Shown here piece by piece: positions 11,515-23,100 of a stretch of DNA of 64,000 nucleotides; the first letter of the stretch is position 1; the number at the start of each line of letters is the position of its first letter. The notes beneath the pieces are model-generated. The model worked only from the letters and a program-made list of their open reading frames with translations. It was not told the DNA's origin and searched no databases. Both the position numbers and the translations under genes were made by a program. This stretch comes from Nymphaea colorata. Its lineage: Eukaryota > Streptophyta > Magnoliopsida > Nymphaeales > Nymphaeaceae. The stretch is from the NCBI RefSeq assembly GCF_008831285.2, contig NC_045138.2, forward strand, positions 43,641,115 through 43,705,114. Reading direction: 5' to 3'.

Positions 11515-12478
11515 ATGGATTTTTCCTCGAGTTCCAGCCCCTCAGCCAGCTTCCTAAATGTTTGCTTGTTAGTGAAAAGTTCACCCATACTAATTTCTTG
11601 ACAATAGAAGAGATAGATACCCCTATTTATACAGAGTCATGATCTCAATGAGAATCTTGATGGTTCTGCTCTCACACCACTATGTTTTATTGTGCAGGAA
11701 ATGAAGGACAAGAAGGGTGTCACGTCTTCCAAAACCATGGAGAACCTGGAATATACAGTTTGGAGAAAGCGTGACCAATCTCTTAGGAGGTGTTATCTAC
11801 TCTCTCAGATGACTACACAGTAGTTAGACTATGTAAACACTTAACTCAGACTTACTCTTAGATCTCGGGGGCTTGAATTTTATTATTGTTGAAGGAGTTA
11901 CAGAATCATAAGAAATGTTTCATGATTGTGATGAAGTACATAGGTCGTATGAAGGGAATTACATATTAGTTGGTTGTTATTGGTATTGTGGTTTTAGACA
12001 AAGACATTGCAACAACTCATCAATGGTCTAGGGCCTGATTTTGATACACTTACTATTGTTTTGCAGTGTCTTTCTCATATGCTCAATTTTGAAGATCTTT
12101 AGGCAAACTTCTTGAACATGAGAGCACTATGAAGCAAAGATCAAAAGTGAATGATTTCACCACAAATTCTCATTCAATGGTTGCTATGAATGCCTCCATA
12201 GGTTATGGATGAGGAAATTAAGGGTATCAAGGTGGGGAAGGTAGAGGACATTTTGGATAAGGAGGACCTGGCCTTCTTCATACATCTGACATTTAATGCA
12301 GGGAACTAAAGAAGAGTGTCCATTTGTTTCAATGTAACACAAAGGTAGATGTAAAGGCAGATTGCTGGTTCAACTCTCAAGAAAAAGAAAAGGTGAATAA
12401 GGGACAAAACAAACCAGTCAACACTTAGGGCACAAAAGGGCAGCCTACAAAAGTACAACAACTCTTACCATTAGCCAT
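11515..12478 (+). pseudogene. Copia-B gag remnant
   Basis: Starts at an ATG near 11515. In shifting frames it aligns by eye with the Copia-C gag: an EKFTHTNFLT-like segment near 11570, NLDGSALTP near 11660, NLEYTVW near 11745, and LQQLINGLGPDFDTLTIVL near 12010. Multiple stops and frame changes make it non-functional. It is cut at 12478 by the Copia-C insertion, whose target repeat GCCAT ends the segment. Confidence 0.65.
12474..12478 (+). repeat. target-site duplication of Copia-C, left copy
   Basis: GCCAT immediately before the 5' LTR; the same five bases follow the 3' LTR at 17685-17689. Confidence 0.95.
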
Positions 12479-12762
12479 TGTTAAGTTTGTACATATGGAT
12501 CGGGTCACCCAAACCCGACCCATTTGATCCACATGCCCAACACATCATGGGTGGTGGCATACTTGTAAATCTTATTGTTATTTTGTGTATTTTATGATGT
12601 ACCCTAAATCGTGATTAGTATACAATGATAACAAGAGGCAGACGTCATTTGTTGCTGCTCTCTTTCATCTCTCTCTTGCTTGGACGTGCAGCCCACTTCT
12701 CTCTTCCTCCTCTTGCATCTAAGTTCATTCGGTGGTTTGGTATTAGATATCAAAATCTTACA
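12479..12762 (+). repeat. Copia-C 5' LTR
   Basis: Begins TGTTAAG and ends ATCTTACA, followed directly by the PBS. It matches 17400-17684 along its full length with about fifteen mismatches and one small indel region. Confidence 0.95.
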
Positions 12763-12775
12763 TGGTATCAGAGTC
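12763..12775 (+). promoter_or_regulatory. primer binding site of Copia-C
   Basis: TGGTATCAGAGTC directly after the 5' LTR, complementary to the 3' end of plant initiator-Met tRNA apart from its last bases. Confidence 0.9.
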
Positions 12776-12819
12776 AGGTTTTGCCACTGAGAATGTTCGG
12801 TAAGAATCTCTAATTTCTG

Positions 12820-13075
12820 CCCTAATTTTTGTTTCTTTTCTCTCCTAATCCTCAAATCTCTATTTTCTGCCCTAATCCCCAAATTTCTGCCCTAACCCTA
12901 ATCCCCAAATTTCTGCCCTAATCCCCAAATTTTCTGCCATAATCTTCCTTAATCCTATTGTCTACCCTAATCTGCCCTAATCCTACCGTCTGTCCTAATC
13001 TGCCCTAACCCTACCATCTGCCCTAATCCTACTGTCTGCCCTAATCTGCCATACCGTCAGCCACCTAACCCTAAT
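12820..13075 (+). repeat. CCCTAA-rich degenerate repeats in the Copia-C leader
   Basis: More than a dozen imperfect units of the type CTGCCCTAATC, often followed by CCAAATTT or CTACCGT. The CCCTAA core resembles plant telomeric or telo-box DNA, but spacing is irregular and the array lies within a retroelement leader. Confidence 0.8.
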
Positions 13076-13118
13076 CTCAAAATTTCTATTTTTCTCTTAT
13101 TTTCTGATTATTGCATTT

Positions 13119-14105
13119 ATGGATCCCCACCGCAATTACAGCATCTTGTCGTCCAATTTCATCACTCAACTTATCTCACAAAAGCTAAATCATACCAATT
13201 ATTTGACATGGAAACGTCAAATAGTCCCGTTCATCAAGAGTCACCGTCTCTATGGACATCTCAATGGCACCACACCTGCGCCACCTGAATGGATTATGCG
13301 AGAGATGAAGAATGCTGCAGGGCAAGTTCGAGAGACTATTGCAGAAATCAATCCTGAATATGAGATGTGGATGGCTCATGATCAATCTCTCATTGCTTAT
13401 ATCACCTCCACACTATCAGATGAAGTTTTGGCGGGTGTTGATGATGATCTTTCAGCACTTGAGTTGTGTAATGTACTTGCTACCACATATTCTCAAATAT
13501 CAGAAGCGAGATTTCTACAACTCAAGAGGCAATTTCAGGATATCAAGCGAAGTACACGTTCAGTCTTGGAATGTATACATGAGATAAAAAATGTTAGCGA
13601 TCAGCTTGCCATCATAGGGCATCCAGTCAGTGACAAGAACAAGGTACAACAGGCTTTGAGTGGATTGGAGCCAGAATTTGATGTTTTCTGCACTGCTTTA
13701 GAGGTATTGCCTGTTCTTCCCTCTTTTGAAGACTTGAAAGCAAAGTTGATTCAACATGAAGCAAGTCGTGTACAACGACATGAATTAGTTCATTTTGGCG
13801 GTCACAATGTATTTGTCACTTGGACCCATGCTTTACAAGGAAGTCGTCCAAGAGTTTGGAACTCACAGGCAGGGATGGGGAGAGGAGAGGTGTCCTTCCT
13901 ACACCTAACACCTAACACAAATGCACATGCAAATGTACCACGAAGGATACCTACTTGTTTTTATTTTAATAAGAGAGGTCATGTGAAGTCAGAATGTTGG
14001 CATAACCCACAGAACAAAGGAAAACAGGTCCGGTGTGACAATAAGGGAGCAGGGTCATCTGTTTCGAACATGACTGTGGCATCGAACATTTCCCCTGATG
14101 TGTAG
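13119..14105 (+). pseudogene. Copia-C gag
   Basis: A 328-residue frame starting MDPHRNYS. It contains the retrotransposon gag core (TNYLTWKRQIVPFIKSH, later LQLKRQFQDIKRSTRSVLE and NKVQQALSGLEPEFD). Near the C-terminus CFYFNKRGHVKSEC is a zinc-knuckle relic in which the second Cys of CX2CX4HX4C is replaced by Phe. Gag would form the cytoplasmic particle and bind element RNA. The frame ends at TAG (14103-14105); the same frame continues into protease, which implies an originally single gag-pol ORF. Confidence 0.9.
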
Positions 14106-14114
14106 CAAATTCTA

Positions 14115-15326
14115 ATGACAGCGTTGTCTAAAATCAATCTCAAGCAAAATGAGGAAGGACAATGGTATGTGGATTCCAGTGCTGCAGCTCATGTAACTGG
14201 TGACGCAGGTAAGCTTTCTAGTGCTCTCCCTTATTTAGCTAAAGGCTCAGTTGTCATACGAGATGGTTCCCATCACAATATATCACATATTAGAAGTGCA
14301 CACTTATCCATGGCTCATTCCTCAATACCTTTAAAGAATGTTCTTGTTGTTCCAAATGTCAAGAAAAATATTATTTCTGTGTCAAAGCTGATTGATGATA
14401 CTCATTCCTCTGTTGAGTTTACTCCTTCTTCTGTTTATGTTAATGATGCTCGAACCAAGAAGACATTCGCTGAGGGTGTTCGTAAAGGAGACATGTACGT
14501 CATTGAAGAAGCTCCAAAAATGTCTAAGTCTTGTGTTTCAGATTCATCCTTTCCAAGTCATAGTGAAGTCAATATCACAAAGTATGATATGTCATCTCTT
14601 TGGCACGGTCGTTTAGCACATTGTAGTTAGTCTTTCATTCAAAGTCTTGTTGCAGACGAACTATTACAAAAGTCCAGTCCAAGTCCTGTCAGTGAGTCTA
14701 ACATGTACTCAAGTTGTCATATTTGTAAGAGCCATGCTCTTCCTTTTCAATCAATAAATAAGCGAGCTTCGAAGTTATTTGACACCATTTATTCTGATGT
14801 TTGGGGGGCTGCTCCTATTTCTTCATCTTCCGGGAGTAAATATTATGTTGTTTTCATTGATTCTTATTCTCGTTACACTTGGATCCACTTCATGAAAAGC
14901 AAATCAGAAGTTTTCTGCTTGTTCACCCAATTCCACGCCTTGGTCCAAAATAAATACTCTAGTAATATCGTGCATTTTCAATGTGATGATGGTGGTGAGT
15001 TTATTTCAAATGAATTTACTGAGTACTTACTAAATTATGGGATCACTAGACAGATTTCCTATCCTTACACACCACAACAGAATGGTATTGCTGAAAGAAA
15101 ACATAGGCACATAGTTGAAAGTGCTCTCAGTATGATACATAACACTGATGTGCCCATGAGTTTATGGACTGAAGCCTTCCATACTATTGTTCATGTTATT
15201 AATCGACTGCCACTATCCATGCTTGAAGGAAAATCTCCATTCTTTATTTTACATCAAGAACAACCAAATTATGATGAGCTACGTGTTTTTGGACGCATCT
15301 GTTATGTTCATGTTGATTTTCTTTGA
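14115..15326 (+). pseudogene. Copia-C protease and integrase, interrupted
   Basis: This continues the gag frame. The protease active-site segment reads WYVDSSAAAHVTGD, with Ser where family members have Gly, so the protease is probably inactive. GAG-pre-integrase (SLWHGRLAHCS) is cut by TAG at 14628-14630, after which the same frame resumes with CHICKSHALPF. The integrase core holds its triad in YSDVWGAAP, CDDGGEF and NGIAERKHR. The frame ends at TGA 15324-15326; downstream, RFVGYAENYKGYHCYNP is readable in another frame. Confidence 0.9.
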
Positions 15327-15858
15327 GAAATAAGTTTTAAGATCGAGCTGTCATGTGTAGATTTGTGGGTTATGCAGAAAATTATAAAGGCTATCACTGT
15401 TACAATCCAAAAACTAGACGTGTGCATATTTCATGACATGTTGTTTTTTATGAGCTCAGGTTGAAGGATATAAAGGAGCCACATGCAACACTTAATGTTA
15501 GAAATGATGTATATGACTCATGGCTAAATGCTGAAATATTAGATCAAAGAGCTGATACACACCAGGGCACAAAGTGACAGAACTATTGATGAGCCCGGGA
15601 TGGCCACAAACACTCAGATGGACAACATACCTTCATCTACTCAGACCAACAACATGAGCATGACATCACCTAATCAGTTTTCAGGAGTGGTGTATAATCG
15701 ACGATCAGTTCCAGTTGATCCAAAAACTGCCACTACTTGTCCATGTAGATCATAACGTGTGCGGCACCCTATTGATAGGTGGGTAAGTTATGGTAATTTC
15801 TCTTTGGATTTTCAGCTCTTCATGACAGAATTGAACAAAAAGGTGGAGCCAAAATGCT
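15327..15858 (+). pseudogene. Copia-C integrase C-terminus and linker, frameshifted
   Basis: In a frame shifted from the integrase, CRFVGYAENYKGYHCYNPKTRRVHIS can be read with one TAA before and one TGA after it. The rest up to the RT is the usual low-conservation linker with stops. Confidence 0.7.
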
Positions 15859-17370
15859 ATGAGCAAGCGTGCAAAAGCAAACATTGGATCGATGAATGAA
15901 GAAATGACTGCCTTAAATGAATGTCAAACATGGGAGATTGTTCCTCGTCCAGATGGTAAGAATGTAGTGGGCTCAAAATGGGTTTACAAACTCAAGTATA
16001 AACCTGATGGAAGCATTGATAGATATAAGGCTCGACTCGTGGGTAGAGGCTTCACTCAGCAGTACGGGAAAGATTATGATGAGACTTTCAGTCCAGTCAT
16101 CAAGATGGGAACGATCTGGGTTATCATCTCTCCTGCTGTCTCATTTGGTTGGAATTTATATCAGTTGGATGTTAAAAATGCTTTTCTTCATGGCTTTCTA
16201 AAGGAGGAAGTTTATATGGAACAACCTCCAGGATATGTTTCCAATGATCCAACCAAATGGGTGTGCAAATTACAAAAATCAATGTATGGGCTTAAGCAAA
16301 CATTTCATTCATGGTTCGATAGATTTTCCCTCCATATACAACAGGTTGGTTTCCTCAGAAATTCACTTGATCATTCCTTATTCATCTATCATTCATGTAA
16401 AGTTACCACTTGGCTACTCATATATGTAGATGACATAGTTCTTATTGAAAACTCTTCATGTCATATGTCTCATGTTAAGGAGGTATTGCAACAAGAATTC
16501 AAGATGAAAGATCTCCACGAACTACGATATTTCTTGGGTGTTGAGCTTGATAGAAAAGGTGACACATTAACTCTTACACAACATAAATACACTCTTGATA
16601 TTTTGGATAGGACAAGTATGACAAATTGCAAGCCCATAAATATACCTAGTGTTCTCAACACAAAATTAAATGTCTCTGATGGGAGTGATGCCTACCCAAA
16701 TCCTAGTTTCTATCGGAGTATAGTTGGCATGTTGCAATATCTCACTTTTACACACCCAGACGTAGTATATGCTGTGAATCAAGTCTCTCAGTTTATGCAC
16801 GCACCCACAAAAGGGCATATGGATGCTACCAAACGTATTTTCCATTATCTTAAGGCTACTCTTGGGGATGGACTCATCTACACAAGACAGTCAACTGTTT
16901 TGCATGGCCACAACATTTCCACTTATACTGATGCAGATTGGGCAGGTGATCCAGACGATAGACGATCAGTTTCTGGTTATTGTCTCTTCCTTGATTCCAA
17001 TCTTATTTGTTGGAGTAGCAGGAAATAGCATGCAGTTGCCAGATCTAGCACAGAGGTAGATTATAGGGCAATGACTGCAAGCACAGCTAAAGCCTCATGG
17101 TTACGTCATCTACTTGGGGAACTCTCTCTTCCCATTGCTCAGTCATTTCTATTTTGTCACAACCAAAGTGCGATCAAGATTGCCTTCAATCTTGTTCTAC
17201 ATAATCGCACTAAGCATATAAAGAGTGATCAACACTTCATTCATCAAAAGGTTGCGGAAGACGAGATTGTTTCCACTTATATATCCATGTCTGAACAAGT
17301 GGCTGATCTTTTTACAAAGGGACTCATAGGGCACCATTTCTGGGAATTGAAGAACAAGTTGTGCATATGA
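15859..17370 (+). pseudogene. Copia-C reverse transcriptase and RNase H
   Basis: The frame 15859-17028 carries the Copia RT: NVVGSKWVYKLKYKPDGSI, YKARLVGRGFTQ, QLDVKNAFLHG, KSMYGLKQ and the catalytic LLIYVDDIVL box with both Asp residues. RNase H follows with TDADWAGDPDDRRSVSGY. TAG at 17026-17028 interrupts it; the same frame resumes to 17370 with NQSAIKIAFN and NRTKHIKSDQHFIHQKV, ending at the polypurine tract. The enzyme would copy element RNA to cDNA in the particle, but the stops prevent a complete product. Confidence 0.9.
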
Positions 17371-17399
17371 TCAAACCCCATGCACAACTTGAGGGGGGT

Positions 17400-17684
17400 T
17401 GTTAAGTTTGTACAATGTGGATCAGGTCGCCCAGACCCGACCCATTTGATCCACACGCCCAACACATCGTGGGCGGTGACATACTTGTAAATCTTAATGT
17501 TATTTTGTGTATTTTATGATGTACCCTAAATCGTGTTTAGTATATAATGATAACAAGAGGCAGACGTCATTTGTTGCTGCTCTCTTTCATCTCTCTCTTG
17601 CTTGAACGTGCAGTCCACTTCTCTCTTCCTCCTCTTGCATCTAAGTTCATTCGGTGGTTTGGTATTATATATCAAAATCTTACA
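17400..17684 (+). repeat. Copia-C 3' LTR
   Basis: Starts TGTTAAG right after the polypurine tract AACTTGAGGGGGGT and ends ATCTTACA. The target repeat GCCAT follows at 17685-17689. Confidence 0.95.
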
Positions 17685-17689
17685 GCCAT

Positions 17690-19083
17690 ATCATAAATGA
17701 TGGTCAAACAAAATGAGTAAAAGGAGTGGTACGTTGATTCTAGTGCTACCTCAAATGTTATGGGTAATGAGGGTAAGTTGTTTGACATATCCATTCATTC
17801 TCAAAGAGGTACATTATAACATGACATAGAGCTTACCACTCTACCACTCATGTTGGGAATGCATGTATTCCTATGTCTAAGTCTATGCTCTCTTTGCTCC
17901 ATGCAAGAATATTGCTTTTGTTGCTAAACTTGTAGACGATATGAACTCTTTTGTTGAATTCTCCCCTGTTTATGTTAAGGATCTTTAAACAAATGAGATG
18001 TTTATTGAAGGGAAAAGACAAGGAAACATATACATCTTCAAAGAGATGCCTTCTATCCCAGTTCTTTAGTCGGGGCCATCCATGTAGTCTGCATCATTGT
18101 CTTCATTCTTTGAGCCATTGTCTAGGAGTTTTTGTCTGCTTGGGGGTTTCTGAGTTTTCTTATTGTAATAAGCCAAATGTTTGGCATAGTCATTTGGGGC
18201 ATTATGGTTAGGGATTTGTTGAGAAGCTTCTGTGCGATCACCTTATTCCAAAGTCTAGTTTCTTATTCTTTTCCAAAAATAAAGTGTTCTAGCAAGATCC
18301 ATGTACTTCCTTTCCATTTCATTAATGAAAGAGCTTCCAAAAACATTGGAAATTGTGTTTTCTGATGTTTGGGGGTTCACCCCCATTACTTCTTTATCTA
18401 GAAGTCATTATTATGTGATTTGTATTAACTCCTATTCTTGATATACTTGGATGTATTTTATGAAACATAAGCATAAAGTGTTTTCAATTTTGTGAGCTTT
18501 CTATTCTAGTGTCAAACCTAAGTTTCCTTATAATATTGTGCATTTGCAATGTGATTATGGAGGAGAGTATGCATTGGGCTGCAAATTTGTTACTTACATC
18601 CTCCACAACAAAAAAGGAGTTGTGGAGAGAAAACATAGGCATGTTGTAGAAAGTGCTATAAGTATGCTTCTTGTCAATCATGTGTCTGTTAATCTCTCGA
18701 GAGAAGCATTTGACACTTTAGTTCACATTATAAATTGTCTTCTTGTGATACTTTTGAGACACAAGTCCCCATATCATGTTTTGTATGGGCAACATCCTTC
18801 CTATGACAAGTTACATGTTTTTGGTTGCATTTGTTATATACATATTGATTTGCCTCTAAGGAATAAGTTTCAAAATAAGGAAGTTAAGTGCAGGTTTGTT
18901 GGTTATGCAGATGTTTATGAATGGTACAGATGTTATGATCTCATCACCAAACACATCAGGACTTTCAGAAATGTTATCTTTGACGAGCATAATTTTAAAT
19001 CTTGTAGGCCTACACAGGTGTCTACTAGCGAGAAGGAAGTGATATCCAAGGCTAAGTGCAGATTTTTTTATCAATGTTGGTGA
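17690..19083 (+). pseudogene. Copia-B protease and integrase remnant
   Basis: Resumes immediately after the Copia-C target repeat with a WYVDSSATSNV-like protease segment near 17730. Integrase pieces are spread over several frames: SDVWGF near 18363, HLQCDYGGEY near 18540, KKGVVERKHRHVVESA near 18613, and the C-terminal NKFQNKEVKCRFVGYADVYEW near 18860. The ENGIAE-like segment is shortened, and stops are frequent. Confidence 0.75.
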
Positions 19084-19379
19084 AGGGTGTAGAGAAACTT
19101 GTCATACTTCCAATGCTGATTGAGAATAAGATAGTCCTTAGTCAAGTATAAGGGTATGTCATATACAAGGGTTTCTAGACATATCTACACTATACTATGA
19201 GACATAGAGATACAAGTCTGTCAATATTAGAAGAGGTTTCTAACAGTTTAGCTCGTAGGTCGGCCCCCATCATGTATCCCATTCAGTGATAGGTGAGTTA
19301 TAATAACTTTTCAATTGAATTTCTGTTGTTTATGTTTCATCTTGCAATGAAAAATAAGTCTACTAGCTTCAATGTGGGT

Positions 19380-20715
19380 GCTCAATCCATGACTCGAAGG
19401 AAAGAATGTGGTTGGCTTAAATTGGGTTTGTAAAATAAAGTATAAACCTAATGGAAGTATCGATAGGCATAAAGCTCAACTGGTGGCTGAGGATTCACAC
19501 AACGTTATGGAGAGGACTATGATGAGAATTTTAGGCTAGTAGTGAAGATACATATCATTTGTGTTGTTATATCTTTAGCCATTGACTGAGGATGGAAGCT
19601 GAGATGGATGTCAAAAATATGTTCTTATATGGTGATTTAAAGGAGGAGGTGTATATGAAACAACCCCCTAAATATGCTGAGAGTGTTCCTACTACATGGG
19701 TATACAAACTTGGGAAATCTTTGTATGACTTGAAGCAAGCATCTCACTCTCGGTTTGACAAGTTTCCTCTATAGATTAAAAGGTATAGTTTTAGAATGTG
19801 CTCCCTTGATCATTCCCTTTTCATTTATCAAGAAAAGTATATTACTACTCTTCTTCTAACATATGTGGATGACATTGTGTGGCTGGTAGCTCTGAAAAAC
19901 GTTTTTAAAGAATAGTATTTAATGAAAGTCTTCAAAATGAAAGACTTAGGAGAACTAAGATATTTTCTAGGTGTGAAAATTGATAGGCAAGATTCATACT
20001 TGTCTAGCATAAATTTACATGGTTTATTAGAAAGAGCATAGATGTGTAATTGCAAGAAAATTAATACTCCAAGTGCACTGCACTAAAGATTAAGCCGAGT
20101 TTGGAAAGTATGCTACAATGTCTCACTTTTGTTAGACTAGATATTGTATATGCAGTTAATCAAGTGTCTCAATTATGCATTCTCTAAAAAAAGGTCATAT
20201 GGAGACTATGAAGTGCATCCTGTGATATTTTAAAAGGAACCATAAGGGACTTATTTGTGTATTGAAAAAATAAGTATGTGGGCCAAAGACATGAAGTTAT
20301 TACATATGCAGACACAGATTAGGTTGGTGATCAGATGAGAGACTATCAATTTTTGTCTATTGTGTATTCATTAGAAACAATCTTGTATCATTGGGTAGTC
20401 AGAAACAAAAGGCAGTAATATAGTCCAAGACAAAGACTTGAGTATATATCCATGGCAGTGAACATTGCTGAGATCACATGGGTGAGACATCTATGGGGTG
20501 ATCTAGGAGAAAATATTTTACGGTCAATGTTATTATGTGATAATCAAAATGCAATTAATATTGCTTTCAATTTCATTCAACACAATAGAACGAAGGATAT
20601 TGAGATAGATCATCACTTTGTTCAGCAGAAAGTGGAGCTGATAGAGATAGAACCATGGCATGTAAAGACAAAAGATCAAGTTGCAAAATTATTTATAAAA
20701 GGATTGATAGATTGA
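19380..20715 (+). pseudogene. Copia-B reverse transcriptase and RNase H remnant
   Basis: RT fragments occur in several frames: LNWVCKIKYKPNGSIDR near 19420, MDVKNMFLYGDLKEEVYMKQPP near 19600, KSLYDLKQ near 19720, a YVDDI box near 19862, and [17 protein letters not shown] near 19940. The RNase H C-terminal part is a cleaner frame at 20452-20715 with AEITWVRHLWGDLG and DNQNAINIAFN. Stops and deletions rule out activity. Confidence 0.8.
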
Positions 20716-20774
20716 CTATTTTGGTTATTGAAGAAAAAGTTGTACATGATCATGAACTATGTACAACTTGAGGG

Positions 20775-21060
20775 TATTAAGGGGTGAAGTCATCTGGATC
20801 TGGATCCATATCCATACATAGATATTAAATGTATTATTGATGTCTTCTTACTCACAGGTGTCTTATTAATGGCAGTCTTGTAATATTGTTTTTTATATGA
20901 TGTATTTTGGTCCAAGTGTAACTATGTTTTATAAAAATTTGAGTAGGGTTAGGAGGTGATCTTCTTCTACCACCCCAGACATTCAAGCACCTGTCTTCTC
21001 CTTCAACTATGTTTCCAGCATGTGTGATCTATTGTTTATCATCAATATGTCTAATATTCT
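20775..21060 (+). repeat. Copia-B 3' LTR (approximate)
   Basis: After the polypurine tract ACTTGAGGG the sequence TATTAAGG aligns with the TGTTAAG start of the Copia-C LTR. A later segment (GGCAGTCTTGTAATATTG, TATGATGTATTTT) matches the middle of that LTR. The right end is not sharply defined. Confidence 0.5.
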
Positions 21061-22497
21061 CAATTCTAATAAATAGTCTATCATCTTCCTTAGAACTCAT
21101 TCATTGAACCAGAGGGAACAAATTTGAGGACTTAGAACCGTTACCTACAACTACCATTTTTGCAACTCCAATGAGGGTCAGAACCATATCTAGGTAATAG
21201 TCAAACCAAATGGCGGTTGTTATACCAGCTCAGCCAATAAACAAAAAGGGGGCATGCAATAGTCACATGCATGTAGCCATTAGAGCTAGACTGGGGGCAT
21301 AACTACAATGGTTGATGGCAACCTTCCACACGCTCTTTTGTTGTATTCATATAAGTGATTTTTTGAGAGTGAGTGGGGAATCAACAAGAGACACCAGCCA
21401 GTTATATGAAGAAGCTTCCCACCAAAATAATGGCTATAGTCTTAGAGTATATCATGAAGTATGTGGATGCAATCTGCAATAGACAAGAACAAACATTCCA
21501 CTGTGTAAGTTACTTATTTTACTAATGTTTGTCACCCTATATTATCGGTTGCATTGCTATAACTTACAATGTAACTGAATTCCGGAGGTAGATATGTGTG
21601 ACATAGTGAAGCACATGTATGATGATGTGATTTTGTATCCAAACATAGAGCTCTACATTTATTGGAATGTTTACATAACAATTGAATGAGATATAAATCG
21701 TTTCATTTTCCATACGATTTAAAGTTATTGAAATGTTACTGAAGGATTATACTAAGCCAACTACCTTTGAAACATAAAGAGTGTGACTTTTTAGGTAGCA
21801 ATAGTAGGTCGCTATTTGATCGTAAGATATGAATTTGTTTAGCCCATTTGTTAGATTTTGTGGGTGGAGAAAGCAGATGGCCTTGTCTTGTTTAAGGCCA
21901 CCTCTAATTCAATCAAGCAACTTAACTAGGAGAAATGAGTCCACTGTTGCATCAAATGAGATTAATCAATATAACACTAAGAAACAAAATACTTTAAACA
22001 TTAGATCAATTTAGGCATTATTGCATTGTATTCATTTGACTAGAATAATATTATAAATGTCAACATTTATCTTGTTCTAATAACTAGAAATAACACGTCT
22101 ATCATGTACAAATGCAACATTCATGCATTCAAGTAAAATATCATCAACCATAAAGTTTTCATGTAAAACAATCCTGCCATCTATGTTGTTCATGCAATTG
22201 TATCCTTATTATATTCACTTTCCAATAATTGAGATTCATATTCTTCTCCACTATTACTAAATGATGATGATAACAATGTCACCAAACGATTTGCAGTATG
22301 AAAACTAAATGAATCAAATTTCACTAGATTTTACATGTGACAAAGCACACCTTTGTTGATGGTTAAAACAATTAAGTGACTTGTACTATTGGTGGATTAG
22401 CTAGCTTTAAATACATCAGAAAAGTAGATTAGGTGATTTAGGTTATGATGTAACTTACAAGAGGCAAAAGCAAATTGGTGATACAATTATATGCGGT
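21061..22497. other. unassigned AT-rich sequence
   Basis: No gene, RNA gene or element end recognised. Confidence 0.5.
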
Positions 22498-22880
22498 TAG
22501 GGATGTCAACAGATCTGGCTTGAATTAGATATCCAATTGAACAGATCTGAAAAAATCAGATATGAAAAGAAATTTAATATATGATTAAGAAATCAGATCA
22601 AATTCAAATTTAGGAAATGACATCCAATTGAATTCAGATATACATAATATTTGATTGGATTCAGATACGGATTTAGATCGGATTTATTTTTAGACAAATA
22701 TCCTCTATCTAATGCTCTTACATTTTGAAACATGGCAAAATTTGGTTCAAAATTCAGATTCAGATATGGCTTTTTTCAATTCATATTGGTGTCCCAATTC
22801 AAATCCAAATATATGAATATTCGGAAAAGCATATATGGTTAAGTATATATCCAATTCAAATCCAATCCCTGACATTCCTA
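22498..22880. mobile_element. MITE-like element with TAGGGATGTCA ends
   Basis: The left end is TAGGGATGTCA and the right end TGACATTCCTA, imperfect inverted repeats of 11 bp about 380 bp apart. The interior is AT-rich and built from GATATCCAATT and CAGATTCAGAT-like words. The TAGGGATG start resembles hAT termini, but the 8-bp flanks (TATGCGGT and GCAGTGGT) are not a clean target duplication. Confidence 0.4.
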
Positions 22881-22884
22881 GCAG

Positions 22885-23100
22885 TGGTTGTTTCATTAGT
22901 TTATAGGGGAAAACATATGGTTGATTTAGTTCTATGGAGGGGCTATCTCATTAGTTTACATGTGAAAGTAAATGTGCCATTTAGTTCTGTAGAGGAATTG
23001 TTTCTAGGAATCATTTCATTATTTTGTAGGCAAAAAGGACTTGCATTTTAGTTCCATGAAAGGGTTGTTTCATTACTTTATAGGCAAGAATAAACGTATG
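22885..23100. repeat. degenerate tandem repeat, about 70-80 bp unit
   Basis: Words such as TTTAGTTCTATGGAGGGG, TTTCATTAGTTTATAGG and AAAACATATGG recur in order three times, with a further copy near 24183-24260. They look like decayed tandem copies with no coding content. Confidence 0.5.

Larger units (their letters stand above)
12479..17684 (+). mobile_element. Copia-C, complete-structure Copia retrotransposon
   Basis: All structural parts are present: two LTRs of about 285 bp, a PBS, a leader, gag, protease, integrase, RT, RNase H, a polypurine tract (about 17387-17399) and a perfect 5-bp target duplication. By eye the LTRs differ at roughly fifteen positions, so this is the youngest long element here. 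It is still inactive: coding is broken by in-frame stops at 14103, 14628 and 17026 and by a frameshift with further stops between 15324 and 15440. It sits inside Copia-B in the same orientation. Confidence 0.95.
11515..21060 (+). mobile_element. Copia-B, old element interrupted by Copia-C
   Basis: Two halves flank the insertion: gag at 11515-12478, then protease, integrase, RT and RNase H at 17690-20715, followed by a polypurine tract and a 3' LTR. It is related to Copia-C: the gag N-terminus shares an HTNFLT-type segment and the LTR starts align. It is far more decayed, with many stops and frameshifts. A 5' LTR was not recognised. The right boundary is approximate. Confidence 0.75.

Noticed and set aside
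12820-13075. Interstitial telomere
   Set aside because: Units are irregular CTGCCCTAATC rather than CCCTAAA and lie inside a retroelement leader.
14100-14110. TAG CAA at the end of gag as a programmed readthrough signal
   Set aside because: The following bases do not fit the CAR-YYA leaky context, and further stops downstream make simple decay more likely.
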